Source: Rickettsiales bacterium (GTDB lineage: Bacteria; Pseudomonadota; Alphaproteobacteria; Rickettsiales; UBA3002). Taken from it: a stretch of 57,422 bases of DNA. Positions 43,346 to 51,167 of this stretch are shown piece by piece. A program made the position numbers and the translations under genes. The first letter of the stretch is position 1; each line of letters begins with the position of its first letter. The stretch spans positions 1-57,422 of the forward strand of contig JALEGK010000075.1 in NCBI GenBank assembly GCA_022763105.1, read 5' to 3'. The notes under the pieces were generated by a model. The model had not been told where the DNA came from, searched no databases, and saw only the letters and a program-made list of their open reading frames with translations.

Positions 43346-43906
43346 ATGATACTTATGGTTAGCCCGGCAAGCATAGCAAGAAATAATGGCGCAACAGGCG
43401 CAGATATCGCAAGTTCTGTGTGTACAGGTGATTTAGATAGCGCAGGTCATAAAGCTTTAGAAGCGGCGCAAAACAGAGCCGTCGAAAAGGTGGCATTGGC
43501 AGGTGTGTCCGCGACTGCGAAAGCCTTTCCTATTGCGGGAACAGTAGCTGATTGGGGAGAAGGGCTGTACGCCGCAGGAAATCAGGTATGGAACGGCCGC
43601 CCAGGTGTTGCCACCGCTGAGTTTGTCACTTCATTCGTTGCCGGTATAGCGGCTAATGTACCAGGAGACGGGGGCTTAACTTCTGACGCTGTACGAGAAG
43701 GTTCCAGAGAATTTTTTAAATGGGCTGGCGGTGAGGGCTTTGAGCATATGAGCCGAGGAAACAGTGCCGAGATCATTAGTGCGGGCGCGATCTTAGCTAG
43801 TAGCTGTTCAACGAATGGCATCACCTATGATCAAAATACGCGAGGAACGGCTCCAAAACAGGTGGAAGATACGCGCGAACAACAGCTGCACGTTAACGGC
43901 ATCTAG
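43346..43906 (+). CDS. 186-aa Gly/Ala-rich hypothetical protein
   Basis: Function unknown. Three starts are possible (GTG 43331, ATG 43346, ATG 43355), none with a clear ribosome-binding site; I chose the middle one. The core (residues ~45-125) is small-residue-rich and moderately hydrophobic: KVALAGVSATAKAFPIAGTVADWGEGLYAAGNQVW then GVATAEFVTSFVAGIAANVPG. Such helical Gly/Ala stretches occur in the linker regions of toxin and effector proteins, but that is only a resemblance. It is followed by a hairpin terminator. It sits alone in an accessory stretch. Confidence 0.6.
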   Translation: MILMVSPASIARNNGATGADIASSVCTGDLDSAGHKALEAAQNRAVEKVALAGVSATAKAFPIAGTVADWGEGLYAAGNQVWNGRPGVATAEFVTSFVAGIAANVPGDGGLTSDAVREGSREFFKWAGGEGFEHMSRGNSAEIISAGAILASSCSTNGITYDQNTRGTAPKQVEDTREQQLHVNGI

Positions 43907-43913
43907 AAAAGTA

Positions 43914-43938
43914 GGGCGCACATGGGGAGTGTACGCCC
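43914..43938 (+). terminator. Hairpin terminator after the 186-aa gene
   Basis: GGGCG (43914-43918) pairs with CGCCC (43934-43938), extended by ACA/TGT. ATTT follows. It lies 8 nt after the stop at 43906. Confidence 0.6.
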
Positions 43939-44233
43939 ATTTAACGATATGCGACAAGAATTAACAAAATTCAAGAGACTCATCATCACTTAAAACCATA
44001 GGGCTAGCGAGTGATTTCAACATTCTGAAGCCAGAATAGGTCAGCCTGTTTCATAATCCGACAGAATAGGCGCTGCGGCGCTCTCGCCCCTGTAGTCTGG
44101 CTCAATATACTTTATCTATCGATCGGCCCTAACGGGTTTAAAATTAAGCCTTATTTAAGTTTTTGGGTCTAGGCTAACCATACAAAACAGCTGGAGCGCA
44201 ACATGGCCGCTCCAATTTGAATAGAGTAAAAAA
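43939..44233. other. Non-coding stretch without recognised gene
   Basis: No coding frame with plausible composition. It contains two similar segments (CCAGAATAGG at about 44031 and CAGAATAGG at about 44062), a GC-rich patch (GGCGCTGCGGCGCT) and a hairpin GGAGCG (44193-44198)/CGCTCC (44208-44213) followed by AATTT. This could be remnants of a lost gene or an unannotated small RNA; nothing decisive is seen. Confidence 0.4.
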
Positions 44234-44252
44234 ATGAACGATACGAACGCAG

Positions 44253-44510
44253 ATGAGCCTAAAAGTGATTGATGCCTCTGCAATTCAAACAGGCAAAACA
44301 AAGGATGAGATTATAAGCGGAATCCGTATTCTGTATCCCGATGCGATGGCTATTATGCCCAATGGTAAGGTGATGTCTTATTATCAAGCGCACATGCATC
44401 CCAAAGAGCCTTTGACACTAAATGACATACCAATCTGTGTGCTGAACCTTGATGAATTAGATGCAGAGCATATCAAACATGCCATTGACTCGGATGAGAA
44501 TAAACAATGA
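44253..44510 (+). CDS. 85-aa hypothetical protein, probably part of a broken gene
   Basis: MSLKVIDASAIQTGKTKDEII... has good coding character, with predicted beta strands and an acidic C-terminus, but no recognised family. Its ATG lacks a ribosome-binding site. A better-looking ATG with GAG upstream lies at 44234, but in another frame, where it yields only 12 codons. At the 3' end the frame continues open beyond the TGA at 44508 into the next protein (FTDVARLFKDIKQ...). Both facts suggest a frameshift and a nonsense mutation in what was one longer gene, or an unusual arrangement of two short ones. Confidence 0.5.
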   Translation: MSLKVIDASAIQTGKTKDEIISGIRILYPDAMAIMPNGKVMSYYQAHMHPKEPLTLNDIPICVLNLDELDAEHIKHAIDSDENKQ

Positions 44511-44561
44511 TTCACAGACGTTGCCCGACTATTCAAAGACATTAAGCAGACGAGCAAATGG

Positions 44562-45062
44562 ATGGGAATGAGTTGGAATACAGCCCCAGATCAATTTTAT
44601 GAACGTTTTCGAAGAAAATATACAGGCCGTTCGGAATCGCTGGCAAAACAGGCGGTCACAGAAAATGCGGCACTTCATGATCGATATAATCAAGCGTTAG
44701 AGATTCAATCGAAGATTGATGCGCTAGGTAGCGACGCAAATCCGTTTGATTCGCTATACTTAGCGACAAGCTATGGCCCGCTTGCTAAAAAAGGTATCGC
44801 GCCCGCAACAGACGATGCGCAAAAGCGCGAAATATGCGAGACACTACACGAACAATTAGAGCAGATCCCTATTGAGCTGCTTGAAGCATTTGATAAGAGC
44901 AAAGGTGAAATTTTTGCTTCCGGCAAAGGGCTGGTGGCTATGATGGGAGTTAGGCCAAGCCTAAATGAACCAGCGTATTGTGCCAGTCAATCCACGCCAT
45001 TTCTCCTGCATTATATCGGACGAAGGCTTGTCTCAGTTCGAAACGATCCATATCCGTTTTAG
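44562..45062 (+). CDS. 166-aa hypothetical protein, probable 3' part of a broken gene
   Basis: The frame is open from 44511, in phase with the preceding gene and separated from it by a single TGA. Residues encoded before the first ATG (LFKDIKQTSKW) look like genuine protein, so the ATG at 44562 is probably not the original start. The protein is helical and charged with no recognised domain. Its last 37 residues are antisense to the 3' end of the HGG-motif gene; this overlap, and their odd composition, suggest the true C-terminus has been lost or replaced. Confidence 0.5.
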   Translation: MGMSWNTAPDQFYERFRRKYTGRSESLAKQAVTENAALHDRYNQALEIQSKIDALGSDANPFDSLYLATSYGPLAKKGIAPATDDAQKREICETLHEQLEQIPIELLEAFDKSKGEIFASGKGLVAMMGVRPSLNEPAYCASQSTPFLLHYIGRRLVSVRNDPYPF

Positions 45063-45399
45063 CACGATGCAGTAAGCCTGCTTTAAGTAACGTTTCCTCT
45101 ATTCGCCAGTCGTAATCCTGTGAGGCCTGTTTAAGTGTGTATCGCTCCTCTCTTCTTGTCCCGCGCTGGATGTCTTTTTCCCATGTTGGCCACTTGCGTT
45201 TATCTTCGGGCATAGAGTGGCGTTCTGAATGGGCGGGTGTTTTTCCTCCATGCAATCGGCACCGCCCATTTTTCATAGCAGGTTGGCGACAGGGAAGGCC
45301 TGTACGTTTAGAGGCTGCGCCGCATAACGTATGAGCGTTTTGGCCAAAACGAGTTTGGGTGCCAATTTTCTGTAAATGTCTGATCAGTTCCCCGGACAT
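44950..45399 (-). CDS. HGG-motif zinc-binding-type protein (mobile-element associated)
   Basis: 149 aa. The N-terminal half carries the pattern C-G-A-x4-G-x-P-C-x3-A-M-K-N-G-R-C-R-x-H-G-G (residues ~26-51), a putative Cys3-His zinc-binding motif seen in many short proteins of phages, plasmids and genomic islands. The rest is charged and helical with a Trp pair near the end (EMAWIDWHN). The ribosome-binding site is weak. It lies between the decayed locus and tRNA-Gly, a classical integration site, and its 3' end overlaps the plus-strand frame at 45062. The role is unknown; the motif suggests association with DNA or mobile elements. Confidence 0.7.
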   Translation of the reverse strand: MSGELIRHLQKIGTQTRFGQNAHTLCGAASKRTGLPCRQPAMKNGRCRLHGGKTPAHSERHSMPEDKRKWPTWEKDIQRGTRREERYTLKQASQDYDWRIEETLLKAGLLHRAKTDMDRFELRQAFVRYNAGEMAWIDWHNTLVHLGLA

Positions 45400-45540
45400 G
45401 AGGTATTCATAGCATATTCAATATATTTGCTCAATTTGGAGGGGAGATTCCAAATCGCCGCCGCAGGACTTGTTGGGGACTTGCATTTGGTTTTTGGTTG
45501 CTGGGGAAGAGTTTTATGTCGCCTAAGCGATTGATTTTAA

Positions 45541-45615
45541 TGGAGCGGGTGAAGAGATTCGAACTCTCGACATTCACCTTGGCAAGGTGACGCTCTACCC
45601 CTGAGCTACACCCGC
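45541..45615 (-). tRNA. tRNA-Gly (anticodon GCC)
   Basis: A 75-nt minus-strand cloverleaf. The acceptor stem GCGGGTG/CACCCGC is followed by U73 and an encoded CCA. The D arm contains TAGCTCAGGGGTAGAGC, the anticodon stem CACCT/AGGTG holds the TTGCCAA loop (anticodon GCC), and the T loop GAGAGTTCGAATCTC is standard. U73 is the glycine discriminator. Confidence 0.97.
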
Positions 45616-45635
45616 TCAATCTGGATAGGTGGGTG

Positions 45636-45663
45636 AAATTAGGGATTCTGAGGCGAAATGCAA
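45636..45663 (-). promoter_or_regulatory. Promoter candidate of tRNA-Gly
   Basis: Minus strand TTGCAT (45663-45658), 16-nt spacer, TAATTT (45641-45636), 21 nt before the tRNA 5' end. The -35 is the better element. The gene may also be reached by read-through from the upstream methyltransferase gene. Confidence 0.4.
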
Positions 45664-45675
45664 GCGAAAAAATAA

Positions 45676-46812
45676 TTATGGCTTTATTTTGCGGCATACC
45701 ACGCGTTTGAGTGCGTCATTGCCGTTAATTTCCTGCACCGAACCAAATGCCTGACGGAGTTTTTCCAAATCCCCCGTCTGAGGATTCACATCAGCGATCA
45801 GCACGCCTTCTGGTTTCAGGGTGGATTTTACCAAATCCCAGTAAGTTTCCATAGGATACAGGAACATCCATGAACGCGAAGAGGTAACAAGATCAAATTC
45901 TTGGCCTTCTAGGGCGGACACATCATCTGATGAGCAGAGCGTTAGCTGATCATCTCGGAAACCGTTGGCTTTCAAGAAATCGTTTGCTTCTTCTACCAGC
46001 CGCAAAGGTTTATCGAGCTTTTGAGTTGGGTGAGCCTCGCTATCATGATGCTCAACATGAGTCATTTCTGCGAGCTCAATCAGGCTGAAATGGCAATCGT
46101 GACCATAATGATGTCGGTAAAGCATCTCACTCATACCAATACCGCCACCAATATTCAGCACGGACTTTGCCGATGTCGGCATATACATGAACATATCACC
46201 ATAATCATTGATATGGTACGTGCAGAAAAAATGAATAAAGCTATGCAAATCAAAATCGACGTCTTTATGAGGCTGATGCGTGTAAGCCGCCTCAAAACCG
46301 GCTTTTTGATTGTATTTATAATATTTGACATATTGACCAGCGCGTTCAGTAATCACCACATCAAGCGGCTCTGACTGTTTTGGGTTGGGCAGTTCATCCA
46401 ATGGAAAACGGATCGCGGCCTTGGGGTTTTCTGCGGCGCATTTCATCCCGTTCACATAAGCATGGAGCTGCAGAAATGTAGAATCAATCAGCGGTTTATT
46501 CAGCTCATAATGGGGGTGCTTCTGTGCAGTACAGACGGTCTGATACGCCTCATGAAGACGAAATGTCTCCAATTGATAGCGCTTTAAAAAGACATATAAC
46601 TTATACTCCCCGGGAAATTGCTGGATAGCTTGTTTGGCGACTTGTCCGACTAGTTCCAAATGACCAATATGATAAGCGAGTTGAAGCATATTGAAGCTTT
46701 GCGCAATATCTAGCTTGTAGCTGGCCGCAATCTGATCCAATTGCCGGTGCGATTGTTCGACCTCGCCTCGCTCATAATGGTCAATAATGGCTTGAACTGG
46801 ATTGGCAGACAT
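45676..46812 (-). CDS. SAM-dependent methyltransferase with TPR-like N-terminus
   Basis: 378 aa from the ATG at 46812 (MSANPVQAIIDHYERGE), chosen for its AGGGA 6 nt upstream. Residues 1-150 are helical with a TPR-like pattern. The methyltransferase domain begins near residue 215 with KSVLNIGGGIGMSEML (motif I, GGGxG) and has EFDLVTSSRSWMFLYPMETYWDLVKSTLKPEGVLIADVN near the end, the arrangement of putative sugar O-methyltransferases. It is transcribed divergently from the Trm112-like gene, whose 5' end is 64 bp away, and tRNA-Gly lies downstream on the same strand. The substrate may be a surface sugar; sequence alone does not prove it. Confidence 0.78.
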   Translation of the reverse strand: MSANPVQAIIDHYERGEVEQSHRQLDQIAASYKLDIAQSFNMLQLAYHIGHLELVGQVAKQAIQQFPGEYKLYVFLKRYQLETFRLHEAYQTVCTAQKHPHYELNKPLIDSTFLQLHAYVNGMKCAAENPKAAIRFPLDELPNPKQSEPLDVVITERAGQYVKYYKYNQKAGFEAAYTHQPHKDVDFDLHSFIHFFCTYHINDYGDMFMYMPTSAKSVLNIGGGIGMSEMLYRHHYGHDCHFSLIELAEMTHVEHHDSEAHPTQKLDKPLRLVEEANDFLKANGFRDDQLTLCSSDDVSALEGQEFDLVTSSRSWMFLYPMETYWDLVKSTLKPEGVLIADVNPQTGDLEKLRQAFGSVQEINGNDALKRVVCRKIKP

Positions 46813-46875
46813 ATTATCCCTGACGTGTTGGTTATGCCCAAGCCATAGCCGATGAACGTTAGAAAGACCAGTATT

Positions 46876-47067
46876 ATGACGCAACTCAATCCAGCTTTAC
46901 TTGATATTTTAGTGTGCCCTAAGTCGAAGGCGGGGCTTATCTATGATGAGGTGGCGCAAGAATTGGTCTGTAAAGAATCGGGGCTTGCCTATCCAGTGCG
47001 CGATGGCATTCCGATTATGCTGGAAGATGAAGCACGTAAGCTGAACGAGGATGATTCGCAAGCCTAA
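46876..47067 (+). CDS. Trm112-family (UPF0434/YcaR-like) protein
   Basis: 63 aa: [13 protein letters not shown], then [28 protein letters not shown]. These match the short Trm112/YcaR proteins, which pair zinc-ribbon-type ends with the invariant YPV-DGIPIML stretch. In eukaryotes and some bacteria Trm112 proteins stabilise methyltransferases; the bacterial small forms have no proven activity. Only two of the four zinc-ligand Cys remain here. The ATG at 46876 is chosen over the in-frame 46852 because the family starts about ten residues before ILVCP. Confidence 0.9.
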   Translation: MTQLNPALLDILVCPKSKAGLIYDEVAQELVCKESGLAYPVRDGIPIMLEDEARKLNEDDSQA

Positions 47068-47212
47068 TCGTTGCGCATCCGAAATTGTTAACAAAAGGTA
47101 AATTTTTATTTGCTTGTTCAAAATCGCTTGCGTATTTTGAATGGCAATTTAGAACACTAATACACAAAAGACTCGCACAACAAAGCAACCGCACGATAAA
47201 AGAGGCAGGCAA

Positions 47213-48055
47213 GTGGATATAGAAGTCATTCAAAAAGGCGGCATCGTCATGGGCATTCTTATTGCCCTATCCGTTTATGCGCTAGCAGTTATTTTCTACA
47301 AAATTCAGCAGTTTATCGCATCTGGCGTGTTCAATAACGGCTTTATTGATCCGGTCATGCAGCCGATCAAGCGCGGCGAGCTAACCGAAGCATCGCTGAA
47401 ACTAGGCGATAAGCGCGGCCCCGTTGCTCGCATCATGCGTGTCTCGATTGATTGCATCAAAGACCGTCACATGACCATGAAAAGCCGCGAATCTGAGATT
47501 GCCCGTGTCGGCTCTCAGGAAGTGCGCTACCTCGAATCTTATTTGCGTGGCCTGGAGATGGTCGCAACCACCGCGCCATTGCTTGGCCTGTTGGGTACTG
47601 TTATCGGTATGGTCCGCGCCTTCTCGAAATTGGGTGAAGCGGGCAGCCGTGTTGACCCATCGATGCTGGCTGGCGGTATTTGGGAAGCATTGCTGACCAC
47701 GGTTGGTGGTTTGGCTGTCGCCATCCCCGCGATTGCCGCTTACTATATTTTCGATGGCATCATCGAGAAAGTCCGCGCGACCATGAAAGATGTCACCGTG
47801 CAGATTCTGGCACTCGAAGACATGTTCCTACGCAATGAAGAAGAGCAGCGCCGCATCGAAGAAGATCGTCGCCGCAACGCAGACCGTGCGATTCTTGATA
47901 AGCATGAGCTTCAGCGTAAAGAGCTGCTAGACCGCGAAGAAGCGCTTCGCAATCAAATCGAAGAGCAGGCCAAAGCCGTGCAATCACTACGTGGCACGCC
48001 AAGTAGCACCAGCACGCTGCGTCTGCTGAACCCATCTTACACCAAATTCGGTTAG
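47213..48055 (+). CDS. exbB: ExbB/TolQ/MotA-family proton-channel protein
   Basis: 280 aa, starting at GTG 47213. Three membrane spans: residues ~10-30 (MGILIALSVYALAVIFY), ~118-140 (TTAPLLGLLGTVIGMVRAF, the conserved ExbB/TolQ helix) and ~160-182 (LLTTVGGLAVAIPAIAAYYIF). It should form the inner-membrane pentamer that uses proton flow to energise TonB. The C-terminal 75 residues are an unusually long charged coiled coil (EEEQRRIEEDRRR... to VQSLRG), well beyond the E. coli protein; it could contact the two ExbDs or a cytosolic partner. First gene of exbB-exbD-exbD-unk-tonB, with gaps of 2-12 nt or overlap throughout. Confidence 0.92.
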   Translation: MDIEVIQKGGIVMGILIALSVYALAVIFYKIQQFIASGVFNNGFIDPVMQPIKRGELTEASLKLGDKRGPVARIMRVSIDCIKDRHMTMKSRESEIARVGSQEVRYLESYLRGLEMVATTAPLLGLLGTVIGMVRAFSKLGEAGSRVDPSMLAGGIWEALLTTVGGLAVAIPAIAAYYIFDGIIEKVRATMKDVTVQILALEDMFLRNEEEQRRIEEDRRRNADRAILDKHELQRKELLDREEALRNQIEEQAKAVQSLRGTPSSTSTLRLLNPSYTKFG

Positions 48056-48067
48056 GAGCATTAGCCC

Positions 48068-48532
48068 GTGGAGATCGAACGTAACCGACGCTTCCATCGT
48101 CAGGTGAATCTGACGCCATTGATCGATGTGGTGTTCCTGCTGATCGTTTTCTTCATGCTTTCCACTAGCTTTGTCATGTCCGAATCGATGGAGCTGATTC
48201 TGCCATCCGCCCGCAAAGCGCAACCAACACCCGTTGTCCCGCGCGAAGAGATCATGCGTTTCATGGTCCAGCCCGATGGCTCGATTACCTATCGTGAAGA
48301 ATTTTATTCGCTGAAAGAGCTCGATCTCATGCTTCAGCGTATCCTAATCGATAACCCGGAGCAGGGCATCTTGGTGCTCTCATCCGATCAGGTATCGGTG
48401 CAGCAACTCATCAATGTCATCGACATGATCAATCTGGCAGGCGGTAAACGCGTGCAGATCGACCATTTCGGTAAGGCGGGCGTCGGCTATGATGTCCAGC
48501 TCGAAGAAGGCATGCCCAAGGAGTTGCCGTAA
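48068..48532 (+). CDS. exbD: ExbD/TolR-family protein, canonical copy
   Basis: 154 aa, starting at GTG 48068. The single membrane span is LTPLIDVVFLLIVFFMLSTSF (~15-35), and it carries the Asp (LID) that couples proton movement in ExbD (Asp25 in E. coli) and TolR. The periplasmic domain follows, with SSDQVSVQQLINVIDMINLAGG matching the usual helix. It works with ExbB to drive TonB. The second exbD begins 2 nt after its stop. Confidence 0.9.
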   Translation: MEIERNRRFHRQVNLTPLIDVVFLLIVFFMLSTSFVMSESMELILPSARKAQPTPVVPREEIMRFMVQPDGSITYREEFYSLKELDLMLQRILIDNPEQGILVLSSDQVSVQQLINVIDMINLAGGKRVQIDHFGKAGVGYDVQLEEGMPKELP

Positions 48533-48534
48533 CC

Positions 48535-48933
48535 ATGGATATCGAGCGCCATAACAAACCCATGCGCGAGATCAGCTTAGTACCGCTGATCAATGTCGTC
48601 TTCTTGCTGCTGATTTTCTTCCTCGTCGCAGGTACCATTGAGAAAGTCGATATGATTCCCGTCGATCTGCCGGTTGCCGCAAGTGGTCAAATCCTCGATG
48701 AAGGCCATATCCAGATCATTCTAGGCCGCTACGGCGAGGTGATCTTGAATGACAACCCCATCCAGCTATCTGATCTGCCGATCATGCTGTTTGATGAGTT
48801 AGAGCACAATAAAGACCGCGTCATCTCTATCAAGACCGACTCGCGAATGGATGCCAACCGCCTCATCGCGGTGATGGACCACATCAAATCAGTCGGCGGT
48901 GTTCACATCTCACTCATTACCCAGTCGGACTAG
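48535..48933 (+). CDS. exbD: ExbD/TolR-family protein lacking the membrane Asp
   Basis: 132 aa with the usual topology: a short cytoplasmic end, one membrane span (~15-36, LVPLINVVFLLLIFFLVAGTI) and a periplasmic domain (KTDSRMDANRLIAVMDHIKSVGG). At the position of the essential Asp the sequence reads LIN: the residue is Asn. Paired with the canonical copy directly upstream, it probably forms a heteromeric ExbD unit in which only one member carries protons. Such D/N pairs also occur in other alphaproteobacterial clusters, to my knowledge, so it is unlikely to be a recent loss. Confidence 0.9.
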   Translation: MDIERHNKPMREISLVPLINVVFLLLIFFLVAGTIEKVDMIPVDLPVAASGQILDEGHIQIILGRYGEVILNDNPIQLSDLPIMLFDELEHNKDRVISIKTDSRMDANRLIAVMDHIKSVGGVHISLITQSD

Positions 48934-48936
48934 CCC

Positions 48937-49323
48937 ATGGATAAAGAGAAGAAACAAAATAGCTTCATCGCAGCCTTTGCATTGCTTAGTGTCATCGGGC
49001 TTGGCGCCTATGCTTACATCATGAATGTTAGCCGCTGGGAAGCGCTTGATATCGCCGAGATGAAAGCATCAGAAGCGTATCCGAATGTTGAGGAGCCGTA
49101 TTTCCGTCGCCAATATGTGCGCGAAAAGGCCGAAGACCATTATGTGATTTGCGGTGAAGTCGCCGAGTCAGCGCGTGGCCCGTTCCGTCGCTATCATTAC
49201 ATCACCGACGAAAAATTGTTTCTGTTAGAGCCAGTCGGCGCCATCATCAATGGCACGCCAACCTTACAGCTAAAATCATTCCGCGATAGTTGGGCGACCA
49301 ACTGCGAAGGGAAGGCGGGCTAA
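48937..49323 (+). CDS. 128-aa single-span membrane protein in the TonB operon
   Basis: Residues 10-29 form one membrane span (FIAAFALLSVIGLGAYAYI). The remainder (SRWEALDIAEMKASEAYPN... to ATNCEGKAG) should be periplasmic, with two Cys (ICGEV and TNCEG) that could form a disulfide. No known family. Its position between exbD and tonB, with a stop-start overlap (TAATG) to tonB, implies a role in the same energising complex. Confidence 0.8.
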   Translation: MDKEKKQNSFIAAFALLSVIGLGAYAYIMNVSRWEALDIAEMKASEAYPNVEEPYFRRQYVREKAEDHYVICGEVAESARGPFRRYHYITDEKLFLLEPVGAIINGTPTLQLKSFRDSWATNCEGKAG

Positions 49324-50546
49324 TGGCGCTAGCAATCACACCTAAAACCCTTATGCCGTCTAATATTGGTATTGGTAACAATGTCTATCTTGGCTCCAGC
49401 CATTTCTGGAAGATGTTTTTTGGCGCCGTCATTTTCCATGCGGTGCTCATTGCCATCATCATGTATTGGCCGCGCGAAGAGGTGGTCGAGATTCCGGTGC
49501 GCACTTTATCGCTGAAACTGGGTGGCGGTCCGGCATTTGAATTGCCACAACTACACGAAACCCCATTCGGCGAGCCACAGCCACGCGTTGAGAATCCGGT
49601 GCTCGAAGAGCTGGAAGCTTTGGAAGTCCCTGTCGAGCCTGTCGCAGCCGTCGCCAATAAGCCGGTGGAGCCGTTTGTTTCTGCACCGACCACGCAGAAT
49701 CTCGCCGATCTGGATATGAGCGATGTCGATTGGCCAAAGTCAAAAGCGCCCAAGCCAGTCGCCAAAAAAGAAGCACCAAAACCAGTGGTGAAGAAAGAAA
49801 AGCCAAAGCCGGTAAAGAAAGACAAACCCAAAGAGAAGCTGACCGAAGACCCATTCAAATCAGTGAAGAAGCCGGAGCCGGTCAAACTTGATCCACCAAA
49901 AGAGATTAAACAGGCGAAGCCAGAGCCAGCGCCAAAACGCATTAAAATTGCTAAGCGTCAAACGCCAAAGCAAAACCCAATTCCGGCACCAACCAATCTG
50001 CAATTGCCACAGGTGAAGCCGCAAGCGCCAGCCATTGCCTCGCGCCCCACGCAATATGTGCGCCCCAATGTCACGCCAGCGCCACCAAGCGGTATTCCAA
50101 CCGGCACCAAAACACCAGTTCAGGCGCCCAAAAGCTTAACTCAGCCCATGCAAAATACCACACCGGTAGCGCCATCGCTAACACCAGGTATGGGCCAGCC
50201 GCAAGGCACCGCGTATGGCACAGGAGCGGATGGTAAAGCCGCTGCACTCGAAGAAATCCGTCGCCGCTACGAGCAAACCATCTCGCAATGGATTGCCAAG
50301 CATAAAGTCTATCCGGCAGGCGCATTGCTACTCGGCCAGCATGGCGAGGTCATCATCCGATTGCGTATTGATCGCGCGGGTAACGTCAAATATAGCTCGG
50401 TCGAACGCTCTTCTGGCTATAAGCTGATTGACCGTGCCGCCATCGATATGGTCCGCCGCGCCAATCCGGTGCCAGCCGTGCCAAGCAACTATCCGCCCGG
50501 CGCCTTGCTCGAATTCCTGATTCCAGCACGTTTCGATCTGCAATAA
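49323..50546 (+). CDS. tonB: TonB-family energy transducer
   Basis: 407 aa from the ATG at 49323, which overlaps the previous stop. GGAAGG precedes it. One membrane span (~24-42, MFFGAVIFHAVLIAIIMYW) is followed by a long Pro/Lys/Glu-rich periplasmic linker (~125-310, repeats of PKPVxKKE), about twice the usual length, and a typical TonB C-terminal domain (~315-407): ISQWIAKHKVYPAGALLLGQ, then GEVIIRLRIDRAGNV, a SSGYKLIDRAAIDMVRRA helix and the terminal EFLIPARF strand. It transmits energy from ExbB/ExbD to outer-membrane receptors, none of which is in the window. Confidence 0.92.
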   Translation: MALAITPKTLMPSNIGIGNNVYLGSSHFWKMFFGAVIFHAVLIAIIMYWPREEVVEIPVRTLSLKLGGGPAFELPQLHETPFGEPQPRVENPVLEELEALEVPVEPVAAVANKPVEPFVSAPTTQNLADLDMSDVDWPKSKAPKPVAKKEAPKPVVKKEKPKPVKKDKPKEKLTEDPFKSVKKPEPVKLDPPKEIKQAKPEPAPKRIKIAKRQTPKQNPIPAPTNLQLPQVKPQAPAIASRPTQYVRPNVTPAPPSGIPTGTKTPVQAPKSLTQPMQNTTPVAPSLTPGMGQPQGTAYGTGADGKAAALEEIRRRYEQTISQWIAKHKVYPAGALLLGQHGEVIIRLRIDRAGNVKYSSVERSSGYKLIDRAAIDMVRRANPVPAVPSNYPPGALLEFLIPARFDLQ

Positions 50547-50565
50547 TCATGAAATGTTAAGTGGC

Positions 50566-51138
50566 CTAAATCCCTTTGCCCGGGCAATGGTCAATGGCAG
50601 TTTGCAGCATCTTCAGCATCAAGCTGGATGAAGGAGTTTGCAAAGGATTCTGTGGAACGACTAAAGCCTTCAAATCGGGGACTTCAAGTTTTTTGCCGTC
50701 TATTTCGATCGCGCAGGTAAATTGCATGCCCCCTGCTTTTGCATCGGTGGAACCGTTTCCCGATAGCCGGTCAGCACGCTGAAGAAAACCCGAAGCTTTT
50801 CCAAGCCCTTCAAGGCTCAGTTTGGGGAGCTTCGCATCGCTGGCGCAAACTTGCTGGCTTTGCTGCAACATTCTGTAAGAGCTTGCTGACAAACGCGCAT
50901 CATAAGGATCGGGTAGCGGGGCTTTTGTCTTTGCGTCTGCATTTTCATCTACCAACGCAAAACTGCGACCATCTTTGCAGACCGTCAGGCTCACCGCTTG
51001 TTTAGCGGGGTCATAGGTTCGTCCTTGCGGGTTAATGATCGATTCGATTGGATTAGCCTTATTGCCCGAAGCAGCTTCATGATCGGTGATAAACACCGAA
51101 ACATCAGGGGCATATTGCGTGGTAAATGTTTCTGCCAT
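50566..51138 (-). CDS. 190-aa hypothetical protein with Pho-box-like promoter
   Basis: Family unknown. The protein is hydrophilic, without signal peptide or membrane span, with two parts of alternating strands (AVSLTVCKDGRSFALVDE and FTCAIEIDGKKLEVPD) and three Cys besides. A Gly/Ser-rich stretch (RLSGNGSTDAKAGG) joins them. The promoter at 51168-51202 has a perfect CTGTCAT unit in phase with TATAAT, so phosphate control is likely. It stands between the converging tonB operon and the divergent rml operon and looks like a single-gene unit. Its style (short strand-helix blocks in an Ala/Lys/Asp-rich protein) recalls the unknown proteins of the first 13 kb. Confidence 0.75.
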   Translation of the reverse strand: MAETFTTQYAPDVSVFITDHEAASGNKANPIESIINPQGRTYDPAKQAVSLTVCKDGRSFALVDENADAKTKAPLPDPYDARLSASSYRMLQQSQQVCASDAKLPKLSLEGLGKASGFLQRADRLSGNGSTDAKAGGMQFTCAIEIDGKKLEVPDLKALVVPQNPLQTPSSSLMLKMLQTAIDHCPGKGI

Positions 51139-51167
51139 TGGGCAATCCTCTTTGCTGATTCACGCCT

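Noticed and set aside
44508..44510. UGA read as tryptophan (recoding) in the locus at 44.2-45.1 kb
   Set aside because: Many other genes in the window end in UGA and are coupled through ATGA overlaps, so UGA is a normal stop. A nonsense mutation is simpler.
49385..49942. 185-aa frame antisense to tonB
   Set aside because: It is the reverse reading of the Pro/Lys-rich linker and gives a low-complexity Ser/Thr/Gly/Phe sequence.
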